The notes below the pieces were generated by a model that saw only the letters and a list, made by a program, of their open reading frames with translations, had not been told where the DNA came from and did no database searches. A program made the translations under genes and the position numbers. From Stieleria sp. JC731 (GTDB lineage Bacteria; Planctomycetota; Planctomycetia; Pirellulales; Pirellulaceae), in the NCBI RefSeq assembly GCF_020966635.1, contig NZ_JAJKFQ010000029.1, forward strand, positions 522,930-586,929: 64,000 bases of DNA, in the 5' to 3' direction. Shown here one piece after another: positions 26,425 through 38,464 of the stretch (position 1 is the first letter of the stretch; the number at the start of each line of letters is the position of its first letter).

Positions 26425-27665
26425 GATTGATTTACCCAATCTGGCTTGCCGCCTCGAAGCAATTCGACGCCGAGCAGTGTTGCCTGGTCCAGCGTTTCCT
26501 GTTTGTTGTTTGCTGGGATCTCAGCCAGCATGGTGGTGGTCGAAGTCGGCAAACCTGGATGCTCTTCGGTCATCGGCAACAGGTTGAATGCCTTCGCTTC
26601 GCCCTTGCGATGGTCAGCAACGACTCGCAAGTAATCGCCCAAGATCGTGTCCTCGTCGTACCAGCTCTTGGGATACTTTTGTGGCGGACGAATTCGCAAA
26701 CTTGTTGACCACGCGGCGGGTGCACCGTGTCCGTATTCACGCTGGATCCAGTCCAACAGGGACTCGCTATCACCGACTCGGCCCATCAGTTCGCTGCTGT
26801 CGATCCCGATGTCCCAGCCGATGATCAAGTGACGCCCACCTGCATCGTGCTGCAATCGCACGATTCGCTCACCGATCAGATTTTCGATCGTGCCAACGCC
26901 AGCGACATCCGCCGAATCCAATTTGATGTTTTCGTAGCGGAAAACGTCGCATGGCATTTCACTGACGCGCACGTTTTGGTCAGCATCGACGTCGATGATG
27001 GAAAAGCCGTGTGGGCCGGCCTCTTTTAGACTCCGCCCTTGAGGACTGCCGGCGAAGACCGCGACGATACCTTCGCTGTCTTCAAGTTCCAGCCGATTGT
27101 GACGGCCGCCCAAACACCAGAAATCGAAACGCGTTTCCGCCAAGGTTTCCGTGGTCGCGTCACCATGACCGACACCGATCGTGAACTCGTCACTGCTTTC
27201 GGTTTGAAATCCCGGCATGTGCAATGAAGATCGCCCGTCGCTGCTGCGGCCAACGAGCCGACAGATAGCGCGGCCACCGCGAACCACGTTAACCGCGGTC
27301 GCTCGATCACGAGAAAACATCGTCACATTTGGCGGAAACACACATGCGTCCGGCCATTGCTGAGGATCGTCGGCGGTCCCCGCAGCCCAATACACTGGCG
27401 TTTTCGCCTTGTTGAGCTTTTCAAACTGAGTCAGCAAACGGTTGATGCCGTAAGGCCCAGCAGAACTGGGGTTGAGCAGATCACCGGTCAACAGAACGAA
27501 GTCGATATTGTTCGAAAGCGCAGCATCAAATACCGCGTCCATCGCCTGGTGCGGTGCCAAAGCCATTTGATCTTTCAACGGCGGAGGCAGTTCATCCAAA
27601 TCCCCAAGCGGCTTTTCTAAATGAAAGTCGCTGGCATGGATGAATCGAAAAGATTCGCCCGGCAT
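26421..27665 (-). CDS. YhaO/SbcD-like DNA repair exonuclease
   Basis: 414-residue calcineurin-fold nuclease. 'FRFIHASDFHLEKPLGDL' (residues 6-23) and 'DFVLLTGDLLNPS' (55-67) give the first metal ligands. 'VYWAAGTADDP' replaces the usual G-N-H-D segment, and 'IGVGHGDATTE' and 'CLGGRHNRLEL' replace the usual GHxH region, so the metal site is divergent though recognisable. The C-terminal part has the winged cap of SbcD relatives. Overlaps the YhaN-like gene by 4 bp in the standard order for this pair. Partner in double-strand break or hairpin processing. The changed third motif could reduce activity. Confidence 0.75.
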   Translation of the reverse strand: MPGESFRFIHASDFHLEKPLGDLDELPPPLKDQMALAPHQAMDAVFDAALSNNIDFVLLTGDLLNPSSAGPYGINRLLTQFEKLNKAKTPVYWAAGTADDPQQWPDACVFPPNVTMFSRDRATAVNVVRGGRAICRLVGRSSDGRSSLHMPGFQTESSDEFTIGVGHGDATTETLAETRFDFWCLGGRHNRLELEDSEGIVAVFAGSPQGRSLKEAGPHGFSIIDVDADQNVRVSEMPCDVFRYENIKLDSADVAGVGTIENLIGERIVRLQHDAGGRHLIIGWDIGIDSSELMGRVGDSESLLDWIQREYGHGAPAAWSTSLRIRPPQKYPKSWYDEDTILGDYLRVVADHRKGEAKAFNLLPMTEEHPGLPTSTTTMLAEIPANNKQETLDQATLLGVELLRGGKPDWVNQS

Positions 27666-28109
27666 CGGTTCCCTCCGTTATTGCTCGGCCAACACAAACG
27701 CGATCCAAATGTCGCGAATGATTCGTGTCGCTGGCGTGTGTTCCTCGTTTCAAACGATTGCCCGCAGACCCTTCATAGCTCTGCATCCTTGGCGATCGTT
27801 TGTCTGTTGCCCGACGGCCTGTCGGCCGCGCGGTTCTGCGAGTTTAACGAAAAGTTGAAAAAAGCACCAAGCCAGTTTTTCCCGCAATGCTAGCAACTGG
27901 AAACAGAAGCGATCGGGCCGCCGAAGTCAGACTTGATCACCAGCGAGACTTCAATTCACTTCGTTGACAATCCTCAACGTCGCCTGCTTGGACGATTGGC
28001 AACGTCTTGTTGTTTTTGTGCAACTCGATGTGGCGTGATTGAACCGGCTTGACCTTGTCATGAAACCCTCGATGACTTATTTACGGGCTCCGATTCGAAT
28101 GGAAAAAGG
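27666..28109. other. Intergenic region, divergent promoters expected, nothing resolved
   Basis: About 440 bp between the YhaO-like gene (minus) and the TPR membrane gene (plus). Short frames here (27592-27893) have no family features. GGAAAAAGG just before 28110 is the Shine-Dalgarno of the next gene. Confidence 0.4.
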
Positions 28110-28694
28110 ATGGACGCTCGAAAATACTTGACCTGCTTCTGGCCGGGGCTGAGCGAACTGTGGTGGCGTGGACGATTGTCGGCGCTGCCGGCTGCGATCG
28201 CTTTTGGCGTCGGTTTGAACGCTTACCTAATCCTGAAATATCTGTTTCCGACGTGGCTCGACCCGACGCTTGTCCGTTCCGCGTTTTGGGTCGGCGCGAT
28301 CGTCTGGATTTACTGGAGCCTCAAAAGTATTCGGGAATTGCCGGCGTTAATCGCGCCGCGTGAAGCGACCCAAACGCCGGATCACTTTCCAGAAGCTCAG
28401 GCCGCGTACCTGTCGGGCGATTGGGAGAAAGCCGAATCGCTGTTACTGCAAGTCTTGCGTGTTGAGTCGCGAGACCCGCCGGCACTACTGCTGTTGTCGA
28501 GCGTCTACCGTTACTTGGAGCGGCCTCAACATTCGCTCGCACTGCTCGCCGAAATCTCCCGATTGGAAGTCGGTGATCACTGGCACATCGAGCTTCAAGC
28601 GGAACTTGCGCGTGCAGAACGTATGCTAGAGGAACGGGATGTGCCAGAATCGGAAGCAGCAACGGACGATGCTGCCGAAATGACAGCAGCTTGA
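28110..28694 (+). CDS. Membrane-anchored TPR-like protein
   Basis: 194-residue protein with two membrane segments at about 24-45 ('ALPAAIAFGVGLNAYLILKY') and 55-73 ('LVRSAFWVGAIVWIYWSL'), then a cytosolic TPR-like part: 'EAQAAYLSGDWEKAESLLLQ', 'PPALLLLSSVYRYLERPQHS', 'LALLAEISRLEVGDHW'. The two-and-a-half helix pairs fit TPR consensus (W4-L7-G8-Y11-A20). The C-terminus is acidic. Probably a scaffold; partner unknown. GGAAAAAGG lies immediately before the ATG. clpC follows 470 bp downstream on the same strand. Confidence 0.7.
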   Translation: MDARKYLTCFWPGLSELWWRGRLSALPAAIAFGVGLNAYLILKYLFPTWLDPTLVRSAFWVGAIVWIYWSLKSIRELPALIAPREATQTPDHFPEAQAAYLSGDWEKAESLLLQVLRVESRDPPALLLLSSVYRYLERPQHSLALLAEISRLEVGDHWHIELQAELARAERMLEERDVPESEAATDDAAEMTAA

Positions 28695-29164
28695 TTGACG
28701 AGGGTTTACCGACGATCAAGAGCTGACGACGAGACGGATTGGGGGCTCAGATTTTTGTACCGATTTTTTTCACCCGCATTTTTCGGGCTAATTTCCCTAT
28801 CGGTCGAACTTCTTTGCTTCGGACTCCTATCCCCGAGAAATTGTAAAACCGATAGAATCAAAAGTAGCTGAGCGTTTGCCGAACGAACACCCGCTGTACA
28901 ACCACTTACGGGCGGTCGACGGTAACGAAATTCGCTTCCAATGGCGTACGGTTTGCTCAGAAGGGATTGTCGAGGATTTTCGTCGAAAGATTCGCCAACT
29001 TGACAGCGAACGCGATTTCAAGAGCGAGCGCCGTAAGCTTGGTTTGTTGATACTTCGATCGACTGAACTGATCTTCTTTGATCGAACGACTGGATCAATT
29101 GCCCCTCCGATGTGCCGCTTCGGCAGCACGACGTTGGGCACACTAAGGGTAACGAGACAAACAT
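28695..29164 (+). promoter_or_regulatory. Region upstream of clpC with a possible structured leader
   Basis: 470 bp without a supported gene. ACCGAT (28759-28764) pairs with ATCGGT (28799-28804) and encloses CCCG/CGGG (28773-28776 with 28784-28787), a nested hairpin flanked by T-rich tracts. It could end the TPR gene or fold in the clpC leader. A 145-codon frame from TTG 28876 runs into clpC out of frame and is not supported. No CIRCE or CtsR operator was recognised. Confidence 0.3.
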
Positions 29165-31810
<2,646 letters not shown>

Positions 31811-31840
31811 TCTGAATCACTAGCGTCAATTGAATTACGG

Positions 31841-31873
31841 AAAGGGCTCGCTAATCAGCGAGCCCTTTTTTTA
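31841..31873 (+). terminator. clpC terminator
   Basis: AAAGGGCTCGCT (31841-31852) pairs with AGCGAGCCCTTT (31857-31868), 12 perfect pairs, 4-nt loop, followed by a T run to 31872. It sits 30 bp after the clpC stop. Confidence 0.93.
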
Positions 31874-31927
31874 TTGCGATCGCAGTTTGCTCGCTTCGCC
31901 GTGGTCAGCGAAATCACCTCGACAGGT

Positions 31928-32452
31928 TCAGCCCAAAAGATATGCGTAAAGCCCGACCAAGGTCTTGGCATCACGAATCTTCCCATCCTTGATCAGACTA
32001 GGGATCTCTTCTTTCGCGACGATCCGATTGACAATCGATTCGGTCGCTTCGCGCTGAGCCTCGCCCTCGACCAATTCGCTGGCACGATAGAGAAACATCA
32101 ATTCGTCGCTGATGCCTGGTGCCGAGTAAAACTCCAACATCAGGTCCAGCTTACCCGCGGTATAGCCGGTTTCCTCGATCAACTCGCGTCCCGCCGTGAT
32201 GATCGCTTCCTCACCGGGTTCGCGAGTTCCGGCGGGAAGCTCCAATAGCGTCTCACCGACAGTTGGACGTGTATTGTCGATCATCACCACGCTTCCGTCG
32301 CCCAAGACTGGCAACAAAACGACCGCCCCGGGGTGACGAACAACTTCACGCTGGTACAACTTTCCGTCATCGCCCTGTAGCATCAGACGTTCGACGTTGA
32401 ACCTTGCCCCTTTCAACAACGTCGGATCATCAGACTCGTTCGGTAGATTCAT
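31928..32452 (-). CDS. NUDIX hydrolase, ADP-ribose pyrophosphatase-like
   Basis: 174-residue NUDIX enzyme. The full Nudix box G-x5-E-x7-REU-x-EE-x-GU is present: Gly75, Glu81, Arg89-Glu90-Leu, Glu93-Glu94, Gly96 ('GTREPGEEAIITAGRELIEE'). 'EFYSAPGISDELMFLYRA' downstream matches ADP-ribose pyrophosphatases (ADPRase/NudF), which split ADP-ribose to AMP and ribose-5-phosphate. Cytosolic. Divergent from truB with 65 bp between starts. Faces clpC; the clpC terminator lies between the two stops. Confidence 0.9.
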   Translation of the reverse strand: MNLPNESDDPTLLKGARFNVERLMLQGDDGKLYQREVVRHPGAVVLLPVLGDGSVVMIDNTRPTVGETLLELPAGTREPGEEAIITAGRELIEETGYTAGKLDLMLEFYSAPGISDELMFLYRASELVEGEAQREATESIVNRIVAKEEIPSLIKDGKIRDAKTLVGLYAYLLG

Positions 32453-32517
32453 AGACAGTCCCGCAGGTTAGAGTCGCCGTTTCGTGTGCTCAATTGCTTC
32501 CACAGTTCATCAAAAGC

Positions 32518-33411
32518 ATGTTCGGATTTCTAAATTGCAACAAGCCCGCTGGATTCTCTTCTCGTGACTTGGTGAATGTTGTCCAGGGCCGATTGAAAGG
32601 TCGAAAACTAAAGATCGGACATTGTGGGACCCTGGACCCGCTCGCTGACGGCGTTCTTGTCGTTGCGGTCGGTCCCGCGTCGCGGTTGGTTCCGTTCGTA
32701 CACGAAACCAGCAAAGCCTATCACGGCACATTTCGGCTCGCGGCGGAATCACCGACCGGTGATATCGAAGTGGAACCGACAATTTTCTCCGACCATCCGG
32801 TTCCGACGATCGAACAAATCCGTACCGCGTGCCGTGATCTGACAGGAACGATCAAGCAGACCCCTCCTGCATACTCGGCAATTAAGATCGACGGACGCCG
32901 CGCGTACGACTTGGCCCGTCAAGGCCGCGATGTCGAAATGCCAACCCGATCTGTCGTCATCCATTCGATCGACGTTATTCGCTACGACTATCCAGAACTG
33001 GAACTTTCGATCGCCTGCTCAACCGGAACCTACATCCGCACGCTTGGTATCGATTTGGCCAAGTCCCTTGGAACCATGGCGGTGATGTCTGCGCTACGCA
33101 GAACTCGAGTTGGCGAGTTTGAACTGAAAGACTCGATCGAGATCGCTCAACTGCGTGATCAACCGATTGACACCTTTCTGCAACCGGCAGTTCGTGGCGT
33201 TTCGCACCTTCCACAGATGATTGTTGATCCCGAGCAATGTCAACGGTTGATCAATGGACTGTCGTTAGAAGATCGACAAGCTCAGCTCCCGACAGATCCG
33301 GTTCCCGAGCATGCCGCCGCAGTTCGCGAGGATGGAATCCTTCAAGCGATCATCGCTCCGAAGCGGGGCGTCTGGATTCCGAAACGCGTATTTAAACCGT
33401 CGTTGGGTTGA
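32518..33411 (+). CDS. truB: tRNA pseudouridine synthase B
   Basis: 297-residue enzyme that makes pseudouridine-55 in the T-loop of tRNAs. The catalytic motif 'GHCGTLDPLADGVLVVAVG' (residues 36-54) has the invariant Asp in G-x-LDP-x-A-x-G. 'YHGTFRLAAESPTGDIEV', 'QTPPAYSAIKIDGRRAYDLAR' in segments and 'CSTGTYIRTLGIDLAKSLG' follow in family order. ATG 32518 gives the normal start 'MFGFLNCNKPAGFSS'; the frame also opens at TTG 32494. Not next to rbfA or infB here. The C-terminal PUA-like part is short. Followed at once by the repeat array. Confidence 0.95.
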   Translation: MFGFLNCNKPAGFSSRDLVNVVQGRLKGRKLKIGHCGTLDPLADGVLVVAVGPASRLVPFVHETSKAYHGTFRLAAESPTGDIEVEPTIFSDHPVPTIEQIRTACRDLTGTIKQTPPAYSAIKIDGRRAYDLARQGRDVEMPTRSVVIHSIDVIRYDYPELELSIACSTGTYIRTLGIDLAKSLGTMAVMSALRRTRVGEFELKDSIEIAQLRDQPIDTFLQPAVRGVSHLPQMIVDPEQCQRLINGLSLEDRQAQLPTDPVPEHAAAVREDGILQAIIAPKRGVWIPKRVFKPSLG

Positions 33412-33446
33412 TACATATCGAGGGATTGCGGGTGGATGAATCGCCC

Positions 33447-34080
33447 AAAACTCGTCGCGAGGCTCTGCCTTGCGACGCACTGAATGGCAGCCTCCGGCTG
33501 CCGCAAACCGCAACCCAAACCACTCAACCGCGGCTAACGCCTTCGCGGTTCAATGGACCAAATAAACTGAGCCGTTATCGCGCTAGCGACGGTTTCTTGG
33601 GTGTGATGGCAATGACTCACTCAACCGCGGCTAATAGGGACCGACAAACTGAGCCGTTAACGCGCTAGCGACGGTTAAATGTGTCTCCAAAACTCGTCGC
33701 GAGGCTCCGCCTTGCGACGCACTGAATGGCAGCCTCCGGCTGCCGCAAACCGCAACCAAACCACTTAACCGCGGCTAGCGCCTTCGCGGCTCAATGGACC
33801 AACAAACTGAGCCGTTATCGCGCTAGCGACGGTTAAATGTGTCTCCAGAACTCGTCGCGAGGCTCCGCCTTGCGACGCACTGAATGGCAGCCTCCGGCTG
33901 CCGCAAACCGCAACCAAACCACTTAACCGCGGCTAGCGCCTTCGCGGCTCAATGGACCAAACAAACTGAGCCGTTATCGCGCTAGCGACGGTTTCTTAGA
34001 TGTGATGACAATGACTCACTCAACCGCGGCTAATAGGGACCAACAAACTCACCTGCGTTCTCGCTCGCGACGTTTAAATG
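33447..34080. repeat. Nested palindromic repeat array
   Basis: Three copies of a unit beginning CTCGTCGCGAGGCT at 33451, 33693 and 33851. Copies 2 and 3 are 158 bp apart and nearly identical. Copy 1 is 242 bp from copy 2 because an 84-bp partial unit (TTTCTTGGGTGTGATG.. to ..AGCGACGGTT) is inserted; that partial unit recurs after copy 3 (from about 33991). Each unit is a chain of hairpins: GTCGCGAGGC/GCCTTGCGAC, GGCAGCC/GGCTGCC, CCGCG/CGCGG around GCTAGCGCC, and CCGT/ACGG around CGCTAGCG. Not CRISPR, since there are no unique spacers. Probably an intergenic palindromic repeat family amplified in tandem. Confidence 0.9.
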
Positions 34081-34097
34081 TTCTTCGGACTCACATG

Positions 34098-34141
34098 GCG
34101 GGCAGAGCCCGCGAGAAAGCGCATTCGAGGCGGGAGCCTCG
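34098..34141. repeat. Two adjacent GC-rich hairpins
   Basis: GCGGGC/GCCCGC (34098-34103 with 34107-34112) and CGAGGC/GCCTCG (34126-34131 with 34136-34141). They sit just beyond the array and just before the DUF6807 gene's stop at 34193, and look like a different short palindromic repeat type. They may also end that minus-strand gene's transcript, though no T run follows. Confidence 0.6.
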
Positions 34142-34192
34142 CACGAGCGATGTGTTTATCAGCTTCGACGCGGCACAATCCCCATACACCAG

Positions 34193-35089
34193 CTACGCGA
34201 CAACAGCCGCACTTGCGTCTTCGATGTAACTGCGTTGCCAACGATTGATTGTCTGTGAATCTTCCGTCCCACGATGAATCAACACTCGATATCGCAATCG
34301 GGTCGGCTGAGTATCAGACAACTCGACAGGATGCTGACCTGGCCAGACAGGATTCTGCATGCTGCGTTTAGATCTCAAAATCCACGGCTGCGGATAACCC
34401 ACCGAAACGGGATGCGTTAGGACGGTGATACTACTTTGCTTTGCCGAATTGAAACTCCCTCGCATCGTCATCCATGGAGATGCCGCAACGGTTGCGTACG
34501 CAGGAACCTCTGGCCCGTTCTGACTGGCAAACCGGAGGTCATCTGGCATTTTGACGCGAAGAGAAAAGCCACCATAGCCTTTATCGTCATTCGAGCCACC
34601 GATTCGGGTACCTGCACTCGTCGCTTTCAGCTGCACATCAAAATCGATCTGTCGAAGATTCTCTTGGTCTGGAAAGAACGTCAACGCGGTTTCTTCCACC
34701 ACGACTGGCTGCTCCCCTTTTTTAAAGTCGGGTGAGGTCCAATGCACCAATAGGTTTAGACCGGCCGCGTTGTTGCTGCGGTCTACCGATTCGCATTCTT
34801 TGACATCCCAGTTGAAACGCTCAATCATCCATCCGTCGCCAATTGGATGGCCATGAACAGTCAGCTGATGCCACGCCCAAAATAGCCCTCGGTGGTGCAA
34901 GTGATCTTTAGGAAAATCCTCGGTCAACTCATCGCCATCCAAGTCATAAACCGGATGCAAGTAATGCGCACAAGCATGCTTTCCGTCGCGTTGATTTAAC
35001 GCTCGCTGGTAAAAACAAATCCTGGTGTCATTGGCCGAAACCCAAACACCGTCTTCGTTCGCTTGCAGACTGATCGCATCTTGTGACAT
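34193..35089 (-). CDS. DUF6807 / PmoA-like protein
   Basis: 298-residue protein of the DUF6807 (PmoA-like) family, common in planctomycetes and Bacteroidetes. 'HPVYDLDGDELTEDFPKDH' followed by 'LHHRGLFWAWHQL' is the family hallmark, with a cluster of His residues. Later 'GYGGFSLRVKMPDDLRF' and 'WMTMRGSF' follow. The family is often encoded near sugar-related oxidoreductases; its reaction is unknown to me. The frame extends to 35233, but ATG 35089 has GAGAGGA 5 nt upstream and gives the usual start. No signal peptide from this start, while many relatives are secreted. Confidence 0.85.
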   Translation of the reverse strand: MSQDAISLQANEDGVWVSANDTRICFYQRALNQRDGKHACAHYLHPVYDLDGDELTEDFPKDHLHHRGLFWAWHQLTVHGHPIGDGWMIERFNWDVKECESVDRSNNAAGLNLLVHWTSPDFKKGEQPVVVEETALTFFPDQENLRQIDFDVQLKATSAGTRIGGSNDDKGYGGFSLRVKMPDDLRFASQNGPEVPAYATVAASPWMTMRGSFNSAKQSSITVLTHPVSVGYPQPWILRSKRSMQNPVWPGQHPVELSDTQPTRLRYRVLIHRGTEDSQTINRWQRSYIEDASAAVVA

Positions 35090-35315
35090 CTGATCCTCTC
35101 TTCGTACGTAACCGCCCCTTTTCTCAATCGATGTTGTCTCGAACTTGCGGAAGGACCGTCTTCGACGAAAACGCGGGATTGAGAAGCAAACCATCGGCAA
35201 TTCGCGATGGTCGCGTTCGCTAAATATAGTCACTCACCAGCCACCGATGCTTTGCGCTGCAGGGAAAGCACCGGCAGCGACATGACAAAGCATACTTTTC
35301 TTGACCCAAGATCAG

Positions 35316-35350
35316 AAAACGCCATCGAGATCGAACACGAAGGCGTTTTT
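35316..35350. terminator. Candidate terminator, bidirectional palindrome
   Basis: AAAACGCC (35316-35323) pairs with GGCGTTTT (35342-35349), with further weak pairing inside. It lies between the start of the DUF6807 gene and the stop of the Fis-type regulator (35389), and on the minus strand would end the latter. Confidence 0.55.
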
Positions 35351-35371
35351 GATAAAGCGAGATTCAAAAGA

Positions 35372-35402
35372 CGGGCGATAGAGGGCTGCTAAACATCGCC
35401 CG
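35372..35402 (-). terminator. Terminator hairpin overlapping the regulator's stop codon
   Basis: CGGGCGAT (35372-35379) pairs with ATCGCCCG (35395-35402), 8 perfect pairs around a 15-nt loop that includes the stop codon at 35389-35391. On the minus strand TCTTTTG follows. Termination would occur right at the end of the gene. Confidence 0.6.
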
Positions 35403-37449
35403 TTTTCATGCCCAGCTGTTTCATCTTTCGATAAAGATTGGATCGGTGCAGATCCATTCGCTCGGCGGCCTCAGTCATATTCCCGTTGCATCGATCGATC
35501 GATGACAGGATGTGATTGATTTGGAACAATCGCGTCGCCTCGGCCAACGAATCTGCATCAACCGCAACATGAGAAACAGCGTTCCCGCCGGACGGTTGCC
35601 CTGACAAAGAACGAATTTCCAGATCAACAGCTTGGACGATATCGCCGGACGTCAAGTAACAAACACGTTCAATCGTGTTCCGTAATTCGCGAACATTGCC
35701 GGGCCACGGGTGCGACAACAAAGCAGCCTTTGCCGATTCAGACAAGGTCGGAACCTTGCGTCCGATTTCATAGCAGAAGTGCTGCATAAAGTGCTCCGCC
35801 AACAGCAAGATGTCATCGCCTCGTTTTGCCAAATCTGGCAAAACAAGCGACACAACATTCAAGCGGAAGAACAAATCTTCCCGGAAACGTTTCTCGGCGA
35901 TCAGTTGTTCCAACGGTTGGTTCGTCGCTGCGATGACACGCACATCGACCGGGATTGGGACGCTTCCGCCAACACGGACGACCTCACGCTGCTCGAGAAC
36001 GCGAAGCAGTTTGGCTTGCCCGCCAGGGCTCATATCCCCGACTTCATCGAGAAACAACGTTCCTCCGCTTGCCAATTCGAACTTGCCGACACGGGTCGAG
36101 TTCGCGTCGGTAAAGGCACCTTTCTCGTGGCCAAACAATTCGCTTTCGAGTAACGATTCGACCAATGCGGCGCAGTTCACCGCGACGAATGGCTCTCCGC
36201 GACGTTCACTTTCATAGTGGATGTGCCTCGCGACGACCTCCTTGCCGGTACCATTACTGCCAAGGATCATGACGGTCAGGTCTGTGCCTGCAACCCGAGT
36301 CCCTGACTGCCGAATCGCAACGATATCTGGATGTTCGCCGATAAGCGGACTGCTGCTGGCGGCATCACGAACCAGGCGGTCCCTGGACGCGGTCAATCGC
36401 TTCTGCACTCGCAACGCTTCGATCGCACCGGCCGCATGAAGGGCCAAGTCGTTGAGCAACGAGACATGGGAATCGGCAAACGCGTTGTCGCGATGATTGA
36501 TCGCTTCGAACACGCCGATCGTTTCGCCACGCTGTCCGATCAATGGCACTGCGACCAATGATGTGGTCTGGAAATCCAGTGACTGATCGACTGAACGGTT
36601 CACCCGTGATTCATCGTCATCGCCACCATTCCAAATTTGGGGTTCACCGGTTGCCAGCACTTCACCAACGATGCCAGCGTCATCGGAAATGACCAATGGG
36701 TCGTCGATTCCGATAGATGGTTTTCCAACCAATTTTTTACGTCGCTTGTCCCATAGAAAAATGCTTACCCGTTGGCAATCGAGCAACTTGATTGCGGTGT
36801 CAGCGATTTCATTGAGCAACGAGTCTTCATCACTGGAGGGCTGCAATTGATTTCGCTGCCAGCGCGAGGCTGCACGCAAAACTTGGCTGAGCTGCTCAAT
36901 CCGAAGACGCTGACGCTCGCCCTGTTCGGCGAGAACGGCGTGCGAGAGAAAAACTTTCGAGACGCGCAGTAAACGATTTTGGTCGACCTGCCCTCGATCA
37001 AAATCTGCTTTGGGCAGGTTGATTACCAAGCAAGACAGCGGTGATTTGGTGCTTTGCTGCGTGGTGCCATTGGAGATGGCGGGGATCACAAACCAGCCTT
37101 CATTGACCACAGGTGCACCGTTGTCGATAGCACTGGCGATCAAGTCGACTGGCAAAGATGGCGGGTTTGCGCGATCTGGGCGGTAGGCGTCATGATTCGA
37201 TCGGGAATCATATTGGTTGGATGCTGTGGCACCTGACCAAGCGTCAACTTTCCATCCCCCCTGTCGCTGGGTGACGATAGCGGCGCCATCGAGACTGAGT
37301 GCACGGACAAATTCTGGTAGTGATCGCTTCAGAAACGCGGTTCGTCCACGAACCTGGGTCACTGATTCGGTCAGCTCACGAAAAAACGCGTAGGAGTCCA
37401 CGGGGCTGGAAAATTCACGGGTGCGGGTTGTAGTCACTGGATTAGTCAT
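35389..37449 (-). CDS. GAF / AAA+ / Fis-type transcriptional regulator (sigma54 activator-like)
   Basis: 686-residue regulator in three parts. Two GAF-like sensor regions (about 15-165; 195-345, with '[19 protein letters not shown]' and '[20 protein letters not shown]' in pieces). AAA+ core 370-600: Walker A-like 'GSNGTGKE', '[19 protein letters not shown]', Walker B '[10 protein letters not shown]', '[10 protein letters not shown]', '[10 protein letters not shown]', '[10 protein letters not shown]'. C-terminal Fis HTH: '[20 protein letters not shown]'. The sigma54-contact loop GAFTGA reads GAFTDA here, so open-complex action on sigma54 is uncertain. ATG 37449 is chosen over GTG 37494. Single gene with two candidate terminators. 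Divergent from fabI. Confidence 0.9.
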   Translation of the reverse strand: MTNPVTTTRTREFSSPVDSYAFFRELTESVTQVRGRTAFLKRSLPEFVRALSLDGAAIVTQRQGGWKVDAWSGATASNQYDSRSNHDAYRPDRANPPSLPVDLIASAIDNGAPVVNEGWFVIPAISNGTTQQSTKSPLSCLVINLPKADFDRGQVDQNRLLRVSKVFLSHAVLAEQGERQRLRIEQLSQVLRAASRWQRNQLQPSSDEDSLLNEIADTAIKLLDCQRVSIFLWDKRRKKLVGKPSIGIDDPLVISDDAGIVGEVLATGEPQIWNGGDDDESRVNRSVDQSLDFQTTSLVAVPLIGQRGETIGVFEAINHRDNAFADSHVSLLNDLALHAAGAIEALRVQKRLTASRDRLVRDAASSSPLIGEHPDIVAIRQSGTRVAGTDLTVMILGSNGTGKEVVARHIHYESERRGEPFVAVNCAALVESLLESELFGHEKGAFTDANSTRVGKFELASGGTLFLDEVGDMSPGGQAKLLRVLEQREVVRVGGSVPIPVDVRVIAATNQPLEQLIAEKRFREDLFFRLNVVSLVLPDLAKRGDDILLLAEHFMQHFCYEIGRKVPTLSESAKAALLSHPWPGNVRELRNTIERVCYLTSGDIVQAVDLEIRSLSGQPSGGNAVSHVAVDADSLAEATRLFQINHILSSIDRCNGNMTEAAERMDLHRSNLYRKMKQLGMKTGDV

Positions 37450-37651
37450 TTCTGGCTCGTCGCCGGCTTCCTTGATTCGACAGATTTGACACACGAGAGG
37501 CGCGGTCGCGGAATTGAAAAGGCTCCTACTCTTTCCGGCAAAGACGCCAAATAGACGACATCACCATGTTCACGTTATCTTGTGCAGGCCCCGTTCGGTG
37601 GCGTTTAATCAGCACAGATGAATTACTTTTTCAGTAGGACAATAAATCGAG

Positions 37652-38464
37652 ATGCAATTTCAGGGAAAAAAGGGGCTGATTTTAGGAGTCGCCAACGAGA
37701 ATTCGATCGCTTGGGCCATTGCTCAGGAAATCATGAATGCGGGTGGAGTTTGCGGGTTTACGCACCTCCCAGACCGCCCCGATGATGAGCGTAAACGGAA
37801 CCGCCGTCGGGTGTCTCAGCTAACCGACAAACATGAAAACGCGGCCTTTCTGCTACCAATGGACGCGCAAAAGGACGAAGACATCCGCAGCGTTTTTGAT
37901 GCGACGGCAGAAAAGTTCGGAAAAATTGATTTCCTGCTGCACTCGATGGCGTTCGCCGACCGTGATGACCTGGCCAAAGACACGATCTACACCAGCCGAG
38001 CGGGCTTTGCCCTGGCAATGGACGTCAGTGTTTACACCCTGTTGGCGTGCTGTGCTGCGGCAAAACCGATCATGAATCCAGGCGGGGCGATCGCCACCAT
38101 GACCTATTTCGGCGGCGAAAAATGCGTGCCCGGATATAACGTCATGGGGGTTTGCAAAGCCGCCCTAGAAGCCGCTATGCGATACGCGGCGTACGACCTG
38201 GGCCCCAGCGACATTCGTGTCAACGCGTTGTCCGCAGGTCCCGTCCGAACCCTGGCCGGTCGTGCCGCCGGTGTCGAAGAGATGCTGAAACTCTACGGCC
38301 GTATGGCACCGCTTGGACGCAATATCACCCACGAAGAAGTCGGCCGAACCGGAGCGTTCTTGCTTAGCGACCTAAGCAACGGGATCACCGGCGAAGTTCT
38401 TCACATCGATGGTGGTTACAACGCGATGGGCAGCCCCGGACGACTTCTCGAAGACGTCAAATAA
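37652..38464 (+). CDS. fabI: Enoyl-[acyl-carrier-protein] reductase [NADH] FabI
   Basis: 270-residue SDR enzyme that does the last reduction in each fatty-acid elongation round. NADH-binding loop 'LGVANENSIAWAIAQ' (11-25), 'HSMAFADRDDL', and the catalytic pair Tyr152/Tyr162 with Lys169 in 'TYFGGEKCVPGYNVMGVCKA' as in FabI (Y-x9-Y-x6-K). 'NALSAGPVRTLAGRAAG' covers the substrate-binding loop. An Arg-rich insertion ('DDERKRNRRRVSQL') is normal for FabI. Cytosolic; the usual triclosan target type. Divergent from the regulator gene with 200 bp between starts, so that regulator could act here, although nothing in the sequence proves it. Confidence 0.95.
   Translation: MQFQGKKGLILGVANENSIAWAIAQEIMNAGGVCGFTHLPDRPDDERKRNRRRVSQLTDKHENAAFLLPMDAQKDEDIRSVFDATAEKFGKIDFLLHSMAFADRDDLAKDTIYTSRAGFALAMDVSVYTLLACCAAAKPIMNPGGAIATMTYFGGEKCVPGYNVMGVCKAALEAAMRYAAYDLGPSDIRVNALSAGPVRTLAGRAAGVEEMLKLYGRMAPLGRNITHEEVGRTGAFLLSDLSNGITGEVLHIDGGYNAMGSPGRLLEDVK

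Noticed and set aside
33447..34080. CRISPR-like appearance of the repeat array
   Set aside because: The units are long, palindromic and joined without unique spacers, and no cas gene is present.
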